Assembly: GCA_015698045.1 (NCBI GenBank)
Contig: BLAL01000286.1
Coordinates: forward strand, 496,001-560,000
DNA: 64,000 bases
Source: Rhizophagus clarus
Lineage: Eukaryota; Glomeromycota; Glomeromycetes; Glomerales; Glomeraceae
Direction: 5' to 3'
Shown: in pieces, positions 1 through 10,359 of the stretch
Layout: every line of letters begins with the position of its first letter
Numbering within the stretch: position 1 is the first letter of the stretch
Program-made: the position numbers and the translations under genes
The notes under the pieces: generated by a model
Seen by the model: only the letters and a program-made list of their open reading frames with translations
What the model was told of the DNA's origin: nothing
Database searches by the model: none

Positions 1-1000
1 CTCTTAGAAAATCTCTTAAGAAAAATTTTTCTATCAGATATCCCATACGAACTCTTAAAATAAAAAAAAAATCAATTTATCAAAAATATCCTATACGAAT
101 CTTAGAAATCTCTCCCAAAAAATTTTCTATCAAAGAATCCCATGCGAATCCTTTCCATATGAACCCTAAAAAATTTCACAAAAAAATTTTCTATCAGATA
201 TCCCATACGAACTCCTATACGAACTCTTAGAAAATCTCTTAAAAAAAATTTTCTATCAAAGAATCCCATACGAACCTTTTCCATATGAACTTTTAGAAAT
301 CTCTCAAAAAAAAATTTTCTATTAAATAATCCCATGCGAACCCTTTCCATACGAACTTTTAGAAAATCTCTTAAGAAAAATTTTTCTATCAGATATCCCA
401 TACGAACTCTTAAAATAAAAAAAAAATCAATTTATCAAAAATATCCTATACGAACTCTTAGAAAATCTCTTAAAAAAAATTTTCTATCAAAGAATCCCAT
501 ACGAACCTTTTCCATATGAACTTTTAGAAATCTCTCAAAAAAAAATTTTCTATTAAATAATCCCATGAGAACCCTTTCCATATGAACTCTTAGAAAATAT
601 CTTAAAAAAATTTTCTATCAGATATCCCATATGAACCCTTCCAATACGAACTCTTAGAAAATCTCTTAAAAAAAAATTTTCTATTAAAGATATCCCATAC
701 GAACCTTTCCCATATGAACTCTTAGAAAATACGAACTCTTCCCATACAAACTCTCTCAAAAAAAAATTTTCTATTAGATATCACATACGAACTGAACTCA
801 GAAAATCTCTTAAAAAAAAAATTTTCTACCAGATATCCCATACGAACTCTTTCCATATGAACTCTTAGAAAATAAAAAAAAATTTTCTATTAGATACCCT
901 ATACGAACTCTTAGAAATATCAAAAAAAAAAAGAATCTCTATTTATCAATACGAATCTCAGGAAATCTATCAAAAAAAATTTTCTATCAGAGTTTAAAAT
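1..1000. repeat. degenerate ~55-60 bp tandem minisatellite
   Basis: The stretch is made of imperfect copies of a unit reading roughly ATACGAACTCTTAGAAAATC, a poly-A run, TTTTCTATC and a short spacer such as AGATATCCC or AAAGAATCCC. Open frames on both strands here are by-products of the repeat and show no codon-like conservation. The left edge of the array lies outside the window. Confidence 0.85.
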
Positions 1001-1034
1001 GGTTTATAAATAAAACATTATTATTGAAAAAATC

Positions 1035-1267
1035 TAAAAATCTGCTAATATATAATAAGCCAATTAGCAACCAATCGGTCATCAATCTGATATGTGACCT
1101 ATTGATAACTGGTAAATTCAACCGTACATCAATCAGCCATCAATCAGTCATATGACCGGTTGATAACCGATTTGGATTTTATACCTGATTGATGACCGAT
1201 TGAAAGAATCAGTCATCAATAGGTAACCAATCGGTTACCAATCAGTCACATGACCGATTGGTGACCG
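1035..1267. repeat. dispersed palindrome-rich repeat (ACCGATTG/CAATCGGT)
   Basis: Short inverted motifs (ACCGATTG, CAATCGGT, CAATCAGTCA) alternate and can fold on themselves. The right edge abuts the truncated end of the LINE, and GACCTGTG lies just inside that junction. Comparable tracts ending in an AACCTGTG-like word occur near 51.25-51.52, 59.27-59.56 and 62.64-62.91 kb, so it may be a small mobile repeat family. Confidence 0.5.
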
Positions 1268-3904
1268 ATTTGACTCCATTCGACCTGTGAAATTCTTCTG
1301 TAATGGATAGCATATGTTCCAAACCAGATTTAGACGAAGAGATCAGGGTAGAATCATCCATAAAGACCAGATTGTTAATCAAAAGGGCTGATGTCTCATC
1401 AGACGGCGTTGAAAGAAGTGATGGAGACCGTAAAATATAAGGATCCAACATCTCTTTCTTTAGTACAGACAAGAGGGGATCGACATATATAACCCAAAGA
1501 AGTGGAGAAATCACCTCGCCTTGGTCAATACCAATGCGAACCCGATATGAAGGAGTATCACCATGAGCAGTAAAAACGCGATTTGATCGGCTCATAAAAA
1601 GTGACAAAATGAGTTGAATGGAAGAGGCGGGCAAGCGAATACGTTCTAAAGCGAATTTCAGCATAGTGAGATGAACAGAATCAAATGCCTTAGAAATATC
1701 TTGGGAGAGGATCCACAATGGGGAGTTGGTACAATTGGCGTTATGAATAATAGACTCTAAAGTTATGATAGGATCACGACAAGATCCTCCAGGTAGGCCA
1801 GCAAAGTTACCACCAGTGAGAACATTATGAGTAGCAAGGATGGAAGATAAGCGGTTGTAGAGAAGCTTGACAAATGATTTCCGTATAACTTCCAAGAGCG
1901 TGATGGGCTGAGTATTTTGTAATTGGCATCGCCATTCATGCGGTTTGGGAATAGGGAAAACCATAGCCTGACGCCATAGGTCTGGAATGTCCGCGGAAGT
2001 GAAATATTTACGGATCAAAGCTAGTAGTAAAGTGTTGGCGGCAGGGCCAAGGTGTTTAAGCATTTCATAAGTAATCATGGAGGGGCTAGGAGCTTTGTCA
2101 TTAGACATGGAGGAGATTGTGCTTAGCCATTCTTCCAAAGAAGGGGGAGATAAGAGAGAGTCATAGATCGCAGGCGAAACTGAATCTATAGGTGAATACT
2201 CAGATCGCCATCTGTCTGGTAGTGCAGAAATGTGCACAGGTGGGGTGGACTTGATAGGTACCGCGTGTTGAAAATGGTTGACCACAGCATCCGATATATC
2301 CTGAGGATCAGTCAACAGACGAGGAGCAGTAGGATGATCAATGAAAACATGATCCAACACGATCCTTCGACAGGAACGTGAGAGCGCTGAATTGATGAAA
2401 GAGGAAATGTCAGTATCAAAATTGAGATCACGTTTCTCAATATGAGATTTGATAGAGAGGGCTTGATATTCTTTTTCTTTCAAAAGGTGTAAGCCTCTTA
2501 ATGAAGAAGAGGAATGAGACAAGATGTCAAAAATATGTTTAAAATTGTCAGCCCGACAAGAGGAAAGAGTAGGGGGTAAGACGGGAACAGTAGTAAAACA
2601 AGATTCATAAAGGCGAAATATATTCTCCAAACGAATAAGGTAGACAGTCCATTTGCGGTCATGTGAGGAGGAAAAGGAATGCGGATATTTGCGCAAAAGT
2701 CTAATAGAGTGAAGAACCCGATTAAGGAAAAGATAGTGTTGTATGAGAGTTTCCAATTCCTTAGGAAGTTTTGGAATATGATCATTACCGATCGTACGTG
2801 AGGGTAAAACAGCAGTTGCTCCAGCAATAATAGAGGAGTGTAAATATTCGCACATCCGGTTGATATGCCAGGAGGCAAAGGTGTTGGAAGGTACAGTACA
2901 GGAAACATCTATATGGGCTGAAAAGTCATTCCACAGGGCTGGAGAAACAGAGTCTAAAAGAAAAATACGGCGTGAACGCCTTTTGAGCTGGCGAGCATGG
3001 GCCAATTTGATAGAAGAACTTAGGAGGGAGGAATCAAAATAAGTGACGACAGGGTTATGATCAGATAGAGAACTATCGCAGACGTCAGAAATACTAGAAG
3101 TAAGTAAAAAGGATTTGAGAAGAGGGTACGACCAAATATAATCAATGCGAGTAATAACGTCTGCACGATGAAAAGTACCCAAAGAATCAGAAAAATTAAT
3201 AGGAGTAAAGTCCACGTAACTGCTGCTCAAGAGGAAATTGAAGAGTCTGTGGATACGTTTGGAGGCAATTTGAAGCTGATTGAAAAATATAGGGTAAAAT
3301 TGATCTAAATGCATATTAAAATCCCCACAGATAGCATGATGAAAGCCTAGTCGCTTAGTGTCTGAGAGGGTTTGGATGAGCAAGTCTATAGTGGTATCGC
3401 GTAAGGCTTGATCTGAGGTAGGAGGTAACTAAATTACAAAAATTCGCAGCTTAATTTTGCCTTTGAAGTACAAGTCAACAGAAAGCAAGCGTGATGAATG
3501 GGAAGTATATGTGTGAACGTGAGGAGCCAAAGAATTTTTAATGATAACGAAACACTGCCAGAAGAGCGGATGTGAAGCGACGTATCCAAGGAAGAGGAAA
3601 AAACAGTATAATTAGAAAGGCGTTTTGAGAGAAATTGCATTTGCTTGGGGTGTAAATGGGTGTCAACAACACCACCAAAGGAAATATGCTTAAGAGAAAA
3701 GAAGTTGTTCAATTGCTCAATTTTGTTTTGAGAATGCATTTTTAAACCATTAATGTTAAACGAAGAAATATTGAAAGAATTAGAAAGGGGAGGGGATAAG
3801 GAAATAGAAGAAAATAAAGAGTCTTGCAAAGAAAGATTTTCTATATTTACAGGGTTGGGAGGATTACGAACGAAAGAGTCATAATTAAAATTATTGTCCG
3901 TCAT
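1268..3904 (-). pseudogene. LINE ORF2: endonuclease and reverse transcriptase, broken
   Basis: ATG 3904 begins an endonuclease N-terminus (SSFNINGLK). The frame breaks near 3.5 kb and resumes in a long ORF (3383-1242) after an in-frame TAG at about 3.43 kb. Visible endonuclease residues include GDFN, RIDYIW and SDHNPV. Reverse transcriptase blocks include QDISKAFDSVH, IGIDQGEVISPLLW and the catalytic FMDD, where YADD is usual. The thumb, any Cys-rich end and the 3' UTR are missing. The enzyme would nick target DNA and prime cDNA synthesis there. This copy is dead. Confidence 0.85.
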
Positions 3905-3953
3905 TAAAACACTATGATAAATTAGACGGGAAAGGAAGGGAGAACAGGAACAA

Positions 3954-6075
3954 TTATTTGGAACTGGCTGAATCAGCCAAGTTCGAGGTAGTAGAGGTGT
4001 TAATTGATCCAATAAAGCTGCCAATGGAGGCTACGAGCATGTCCATTTTACTTTCAATGGCTGAATGTTTTTCATTGATAGCCTGAATTTCAGCACTAGC
4101 GTGTTTCGGGAAGAGGATAGGAGCAGAGGGCGTAACAACAGCCGAGGATGAGGTGCTAGCGGGAACTACATGAGATGTCGAAGGGACAAAATCAGGTAAA
4201 AGGGGATTGAGAGGGCGTGAATGTGACATGGAAAGAGGAGAATCTTGCACCAAAGAAGGATGAGAAACATCGGGTTGATTGATGTTCATGTCAGAAGATT
4301 GTATAGTGGTGGGTGGAACAGAGGACAACGGTTGTAGACCAATGTGCCGTTCTATACAAGTCATACGTTGGTCGTTAAGTTCAAGTGCTGTAATGCGATC
4401 ACGTACGTCAGCCATATCCTGCTGCAAAGCCTTCAGCAGGGAAAGAATTTCACTGGCGTCCAGTGAGGATAAGGAAGGTGGCTGATTGCGCGTTAAAGAG
4501 AGAGGAGGAGTGCATAACGCAGAAGAGAAAGAGACTGAACGGTCACGTTTATCATTAGATTTAGAGCGATTTTGCTGATTGTTGGGAATGTTAACTTTGG
4601 ACTGTGTAGAGGAAGATTGCTGGTATTGAGAGGGTCGAGAGTTATCAGGACCCTTAGAGCGTGAACGCGAGTGAGAGCGTGAGCGTGAAGTAGTTTTGGG
4701 TCAAGAGGGCTGACCAACGTGGAAACGTTCTTTGAGTGCAGCCACGGGGTTTCGATCGCGAGTTCTACCCCGAAGTTGTCAGAGTGGGCATTGATTGGGA
4801 GCACACCCTAATTTACCACATCGATGGCAAAGTTTGTTGGTATCGTCAGGGAGATTCCATTGTAATGTGTGACCTTGATAGCTGATGAGTTGTTCCATAG
4901 CGGTATCCATAAGTTCCTGGGAAGGGAAAGTAATATAGGCCCATCTTTTGGGTTTATAGGAATTGAGAGATAGGGGGATGTTAACAGCTTTAGCGCCAAG
5001 TTCTCTGATGAGAGGAGCTAAATCGATATCCTTAGTATTAGGGGGCAGCTGAGTGAGGGTGGTGACAAATGCGCGACGAGAAGATTTCTGATCTACCGTG
5101 TAATGATACGGGGTAACCCTTAGGCAAGTTGAGAAACAGTATACCGCCCATTGGGAATCAAACTGGGCGATTGATTGCGCAGAGTCATAGACAATACGAG
5201 CTTGCTGAACTTTGGCATTTTTCCTGGAGTAAACTCGACAGGATGCAATGTTACCGAATTTCTTGAAGTAGGATATGACATTTTCTTTGGTGAGGAAAAA
5301 TGGGATGTCAGTGACTTGAATGGCTTGGAGATCCTCACTGCTCCAGAGCTGTCTGGGATCGTGTGCATGGAATACAAGGTCAGGGAACTGCTGGTGGGCA
5401 GCACCAACACAAGCATCACGTGCCGCCATAGTTTGAAAGTGAATAACGAGGCGTTTGGAATCGCCAGAACCAGTCATACGAGCTTTACCGGTATACGATT
5501 CATACATTTCCAGAAAGGTTGTTAACTGCATCGATAAGTGCCTTATTCGTAGGAAAGTTTTTTAGAGTTTCAGAGGCTGAGTTAGGAGCGGCCGCAGCTT
5601 GGTAATCATTTCTATCAAAGGAAAAATTAGGAGACGGGATAGGTATTTGATCAACAGAGGAATCATCAGCAGTAGCCTTATCTGGCGACGCATTAGGGGG
5701 GGATGCAGGAGTCATTGTTCTGGCATGCATGGACGCGTTGAGGCTAGAAGACGCGTCATTACTGGGCGCAGAAAAGGCCGCAGCACGATTCGGAGGAGAG
5801 GAGAGAGAAGTTGAAACAGTATTATTTTCTTTGGGAGGAGAAGAAAGACCATCTGCTCCAACGTCAGCCGCTGTATCGGCAACGTAGTCTTCATCCATAG
5901 TATTTTCAGAGTGAGTTCTAGTACGTTTTAGCTGAGCGGCGCCTTCACCGTCAGAGCTGGAGTTGTCAGAGTTATTATTATTATTTCTTTTATTATGGCG
6001 GTGGGCCCTTCTACTATTAGTATTAGGGAGACCGCCGCCTCGTTGAGCAACATTTTGAGAGGTGCGCGAGGACAT
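3954..6075 (-). pseudogene. LINE ORF1: RRM-like and CCHC RNA-binding protein, frameshifted
   Basis: Starting at ATG 6075, the first 190 codons are Ser/Asn/Pro-rich and probably disordered. A frameshift near 5.52 kb leads into a 250-aa frame (5531-4779) with two RRM-like segments (cores near VTDIPFFL and KRWAYITF) and a zinc knuckle, CHRCGKLGCAPNQCP. Further frame changes near 4.80 and 4.43 kb lead into a Ser/Pro-rich tail with a short heptad-like stretch, ending at 3954. ORF1 of such elements binds its own RNA to form the RNP. At least three frameshifts mean this copy cannot make it. It sits directly upstream of ORF2. Confidence 0.75.
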
Positions 6076-6191
6076 TTGGATAGGAAAACTATAAGTTTAT
6101 ATGATAAGTTTGTCTTGAGAAAAAATGGACAGAGTGATCAGCGGAAAAAGGTGCGCAGATCATTAGAATTTAAATTCAAATTAACCAATCC

Positions 6192-6595
6192 ATTTAATTG
6201 AATCAGAATAAATAGAATATTTCGAACGAGGGTTTCTGGGCAACAGTGCAGCCAAAAGTGGAGGAACCTCATCAGGGATTACCATGTAAGTAAATAAATA
6301 AAATTACATTCATATAAATTAAATGTATTTATCGAATATTCAACTGATTTTGATATTTAGAACTATGTCCTTTATCGTAATGGTAACCCTGGGCGGCAGC
6401 TGTGGACGCGTACTGGCCAAAGATATTATCGCGAATTTAGAACGAGATTTTGGAAGAGGCCGGGTAATTATACCATAATAAAATTTATAATTAATATTTA
6501 TGTTCATGTTTTAAATTTGATAAATTTGATCAATTTTAGTCACGCGTGATGATCGTAGGAGAAGGAGAAACTTACCTACGTATCGTAGAAGATAA
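6192..6595 (+). pseudogene. 3' exons of a Myb/SANT-like DNA-binding gene
   Basis: Three exons can be joined: ~6192-6285, 6361-6463 and 6540-6595 (stop TAA). Introns are 6286-6360 (GTAAGT...TTTAG, 75 nt) and 6464-6539 (GTAATT...TTTTAG, 76 nt), and both joins keep the frame. The joined product has QQCSQKWRNLIRDY and a following Tyr/Arg/Trp-rich stretch, the pattern of the C-terminal half of Myb/SANT or trihelix-like domains, and ends in an Arg-rich tail. No start or N-terminal half is visible. It begins right where the LINE 5' end lies, so LINE insertion probably cut it. Confidence 0.5.
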
Positions 6596-6999
6596 TTATT
6601 TTTATTTTTTTATTATTTATTAAGTGAGTAGCTAGGCCCAGTCCGTACCAAATATCGGCTGGAAACTCACATTTTTTTTGGGCTGTGACTGATACTGACG
6701 TCCATGCCGTACAGCCTGGGTACTATTTTATAAAATAGTAGTGAACAAGTATCAAATGTGTATTTTTTTATTAAGTTATAATAAAAATTAGAATTTACTT
6801 TAATTTTAACATAAAAATTGTAAATAATAAAAAATTCGTAAATAAAAATAAATTTGTTCTCCCAAACTTAAAAAAAAAGGTGTTTATATAAAAGAAAAGG
6901 TGTTTATATTATTTGATTATTCAATAGTATCACATGCCCCTTGTATACGTTCTACTGCATACGCAACTTTAACGATCAAATAGTAATATTAAATTTTTG
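6596..6999. other. AT-rich intergenic, no gene seen
   Basis: No coding signal is visible. A perfect palindrome, ACTATTTTATAAAATAGT, lies at 6722-6739 and could form a hairpin. A slightly GC-richer patch (6630-6720) has no recognisable identity. Confidence 0.6.
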
Positions 7000-7560
7000 A
7001 AATATTTTAACCATAATATTACGCAGGTTTACAGTCTCGTAAATTTTCAAAATATTTTAACCGTAATATTACGCAGGTTTACAGTCTCGTAAATTTTCGA
7101 AATATTTTAACCGTAATATTATGCAGGTTTACAGTCTCATAAATTTTCAAAATATTTTAACCGTAATATTACGCAGGTTTACAGTCTCGTAAATTTTCAA
7201 AATATTTTAACCGTAATATTACGCAGGTTTACAGTCTCATAAATTTTTGAAATATTTCAACCGTAATATTACGCAGGTTTACAGTCTCGTAAATTTTCAA
7301 AATATTTTAACCGTAATATTACGCAGATTTACAGTCTTGTAAATTTTCGAAATATTTTAACCGTAATATTACGCAGGTTTACAGTTTCGTAAATTTGCAG
7401 AATATTTTGACCGTAATATTGCATAAATCTTATGATATTGAAAACTTGCGTAATATTTTGACTGTAATATCACATAAATCTTACGAAATTGTAAACTTAT
7501 GTAATATTTCGAAATTTTTTGAAATATTATGCCATAAACTTTTGTAAACTTACAAAATCG
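7000..7560. repeat. ~58 bp tandem repeat array
   Basis: Seven to eight near-identical units carry TTTTAACCGTAATATTACGC then AGGTTTACAGTCTCGTAAAT, and decay toward 7.56 kb. The array ends within a few bases of the end of the helicase pseudogene, so it may have replaced the helicase C-terminus. Confidence 0.9.
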
Positions 7561-7582
7561 TAAACTTACGCAATTTTTCGCC

Positions 7583-8761
7583 CTATAAAATTTCCTGATG
7601 TATATATGTCTCCTTTATAAATTGAAATAACGGTGGAAGAGTAGATATGATATGCTCTTGTTTAGGTGCAGTCATAGGAGGTGGGTTGCCATTAACATCT
7701 GAATATTTATCAGCAATAACCTTTAAGTAAGCATAAAAGGCTTCACCCACCCTTGGATATTTCATTGCATCACCTAACTGTTTGAAATATTGCAAATCTC
7801 CTTTTCGAGCAGGTGAGATATCTAGGAAAACTGTTCATCTATCATCATTCTCAATTCTGAGAGCATTTTCATTAGTAAGAACGATAGTAGACATAAAGTT
7901 TTTATATTGGGTAGGTGTTTTATATTTTTCATGGATTTCAATAGTATCGCTAGTAACTTTATCTTTGAGAGCACGATATAATGAATTCCATTGGCTTTTT
8001 TCTGTTGGCATTTCTTTAAGCAAAAGAAGTACTTTACCTAATAATTGCCCATTAAAACTGCCCAAAATCGTTTGAGGATCGCTTGTTTTATAGACTAGCT
8101 GAGTACCTAAAACATAACGCTGGATAAAATCAGTTATAATACCTTTACCCCAGCCTTGACCAGATTTAAGATAAAGAATCGAATACATTTTTTTACCAGT
8201 AGCCATACCAGCAAACCATTTAATAATGTATTCAGTTACATTCCAATCTCCTGAACACCAGACATCCCGAATATGAGTAAATATGATTTTAATTACCTGA
8301 TGGATGTTGGCTGAAAAGTCTGCTAAAGGACGTAATTGGTGTAAGAACCCTGGGAAAATATTAAGATAGAGTTGACCTTGAATTTTATAAATATATTGCT
8401 TTGCAGTATCACAAGTTGCTACACATGTTGAAGAATTATCATATATAAACCATTTGGCAATGTTAAATTCTGTTTTAGTTGGTAGCTGTTCAGGATTGGA
8501 TTGATTAAAGAAGGTTTTAGTTATAGGACGAATGAGCATACTAATATTTTTTATGGGAATATGCTCAAAATTCTTAATATCAGATCGCCACATAAATACA
8601 CCATGTGGATTGGAACAGAGAATGAAGTAACTGCAAATATATCGCTTTACTTTTGTAATATCATCTAAACTGTTCGCCTCTCTGATAAACCGTTTTAGTA
8701 TATCAATACTGTATGCTTCCTTAAATTCACCAAATTTCGAGATTACTACTTGGTTACTCAT
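7583..8761 (-). pseudogene. Polinton-type superfamily 3 helicase, one in-frame stop, C-terminus missing
   Basis: One frame runs from ATG 8761 to 7583 (392 residues) with a single in-frame TGA at 7837-7835. The second half contains an SF3 ATPase: Walker A GQGWGKG in SILYLKSGQGWGKGI, a hydrophobic strand LGKVLLLLKEM in the Walker B position, and a sensor-like strand FMSTIVLTNENAL followed by ENDDR. The TGA falls where D5/SF3 proteins usually have a further Arg. Such helicases unwind DNA for protein-primed or virus-like replication. The usual C-terminal winged-helix part is absent, and sequence runs into the 58-bp array. A box shared with another gene lies 30-70 nt upstream. Confidence 0.8.
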
Positions 8762-8792
8762 TGTTAGTTAGATACTTTAGTAGAAGTTTTGT

Positions 8793-8822
8793 TTAATTTA
8801 TTTTTTTTTGATACCTATATAT
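8793..8822 (-). promoter_or_regulatory. shared upstream box, helicase copy
   Basis: The plus strand has AATTTATT, a T run and TTGATACCTATATAT. The same ~28-bp string occurs at 19689-19717, 20-50 nt upstream of the start of the second 207-aa-type gene, in the same orientation relative to the gene. Shared spacing suggests a promoter or other cis signal of the element. No experimental basis. Confidence 0.4.
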
Positions 8823-9136
8823 GTTGTCGATGCCGGGCTACGCCCAGCGGAAGCTAAAGCCCCTATACATCCCCCCTCTGTGGGGAAATCCTACCAGATC
8901 CCCTTCCAGTTAGGCTCCAGCGCCTTACAGCGCATCTCTAACAATACCATAGATAAATACCATTTCCCCTGGTACAAACTACTATGTATATTCCTAGTAC
9001 CAACTTCGTACCAGTCCTCGTACCAGAAAACATATCAAATAACCATCAAAATCATGAAATAAAGGCAAAATCATATACAACATCACTCTGGTACGAATGG
9101 TCAAAGAGAATTTCAAAAAATTTTAAGAAAAAAAAA
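8823..9136. other. GC-richer spacer, no gene recognised
   Basis: A patch at 8825-8960 is notably richer in G+C than its surroundings and has a short hairpin (GGGCTACGCCC). Short ORFs here have no recognisable domain. It joins the helicase promoter side to the 247-bp repeats. Confidence 0.4.
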
Positions 9137-9806
9137 CTCCAGACATCATACATATATACCTATATATACCCCTATACGTATAAAAAAAAATAAAATATTT
9201 TGAAAAATTTCTCTGACCAATGTACCAGACGAATTTCATACTCAAAAGTATCAATTTTACAGTTCCAAAGTCTCCAGAAAGCCAATTTCATCATCGACCC
9301 TGATACAAGGAGTGGTCAAAATTGGTACAAACATAGACCTCCCGCTCTTTGTACCAAAATATTGGCATCACTCTTGGTACGAACTCCAGACATCATACAT
9401 ATATACCTATATATACCCCTATACGTATAAAAAAAAATAAAATATTTTGAAAAATTTCTCTGACCAATGTACCAGACGAATTTCAGACTCAAAAGTATCA
9501 ATTTTACAGTTCCAAAGTCTCCAGAAAGCCAATTTCATCATCGACCCTGGTACAAGGAGTGGTCAAAATTGGTACAAACATAGACCCCCCGCTCTTTATA
9601 CCAAAATATTGGCATCACTCTTGGTACGAACTCCAGACATCATACATATATACCTATATATACCCCTATACGTATAAAAAAAAAATAAAATATTTTGAAA
9701 AATTTCTCTGACCAATGTACCAGACGACCAAAGTATCGATTTTACATTTCTGAAGCCTTCAGAACGTCAAATCAGCTAAAATTCTGGTCAAAAAAATGGA
9801 CCAAAT
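9137..9806. repeat. ~247 bp tandem repeat, 2.5-3 copies, subterminal to the inverted arm
   Basis: Units start near 9137, 9384 and 9632 at CCAGACATCATACATATATA and contain ACCTATATATACCCC, a poly-A run and several GGTAC/GTACC words. Short ORFs that recur in each unit are repeat artefacts. The array runs up to the point where the inverted-arm similarity begins, and its GGTACAAA words resemble that edge, so it may belong to the same element end. Confidence 0.8.
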
Positions 9807-9998
9807 TGGTCCTAGAAAAAAATTCGCTGTTTGTACCAAAATATTAGTACCACTTTTAGGTCAATGACCTTGGTCCAAACTCTGATACATACTTCTTATA
9901 CAGATCAGTCCTTATACTAGATACCCATACCAGTCATCAATCGGTTCGTATCTGGGTGTATCAACCCCCAAGAGACAAATATACTGAAAAAATCGTAA

Positions 9999-10313
9999 TT
10001 AATCCTTTTTCGTCGCCTTTCTTAAATACTTCTTAATATAAGCCTGAACTTTGTCATCAGCATCCAAAATCTTAAGACCAAGTTTCTTAGCCTTCTTGTT
10101 TGTAGCCGTCTTCTTTCTCTTTTTCTTAGCATCTAAAACCTCTCTTTTGCTATGTATTTTAACCTCCCAATTTTCACCAGTAAGGGTGTTCTTATGTGTC
10201 CCACAAATAATACAATCACCATGAATTCGATATCGACCTTTATCAGTCATATCCTGAACTTCTGAAGAGGTTTCTGTCTTCTTTTTACACTTTGTACAAT
10301 GTATCTCTGTCAT
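9999..10313 (-). CDS. small Zn-ribbon basic protein (DUF5679-like)
   Basis: 104 residues from ATG 10313. The N-terminal half has CTKCKKKT and GDCIICGTHKNT, two CxxC pairs about 29 residues apart, which resembles the short Zn-ribbon proteins (DUF5679 type) common in large DNA viruses and Polinton-like elements. The C-terminal half is very Lys-rich (KKKRKKTATNKKAKK) and may bind nucleic acid. It is divergent from the integrase with only 46 bp between start codons. The inverted copy at 20893-21207 has identical length but two stops. The role is unknown. The family link is from memory of the motif. Confidence 0.75.
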   Translation of the reverse strand: MTEIHCTKCKKKTETSSEVQDMTDKGRYRIHGDCIICGTHKNTLTGENWEVKIHSKREVLDAKKKRKKTATNKKAKKLGLKILDADDKVQAYIKKYLRKATKKD

Positions 10314-10359
10314 ATCCACAAATTTGAATTCTAGAAGTAAAACTTTAATTTTGAGCGAT
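10314..10359. promoter_or_regulatory. 46-bp divergent promoter region, Zn-ribbon / integrase
   Basis: The interval between the two opposed ATGs must hold both promoters unless transcripts start in neighbouring genes. It is AT-rich with CAAATTTG and GAATTCTAGAAG, and has no TATATAC word of the kind seen at other starts here. It is conserved in the right arm. Confidence 0.4.

Larger units (their letters stand above)
1268..6075 (-). mobile_element. non-LTR (LINE) retrotransposon, 3'-truncated and frameshifted
   Basis: The minus strand reads ORF1 (RNA-binding, CCHC) followed by ORF2 (apurinic-type endonuclease plus reverse transcriptase), the order of L1/Tad-like LINEs. Several frameshifts break both ORFs. 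The reverse transcriptase stops about 30 codons after its FMDD motif, where sequence turns into the palindromic repeat at 1.27 kb. LINEs are normally 5'-truncated, so loss of the 3' end points to later deletion or insertion. Clade assignment is not possible by eye. It is not active. Confidence 0.85.

Noticed and set aside
102-759. ORFs in the first kilobase
   Set aside because: They track the minisatellite unit and recur in any frame without stops; no domain.
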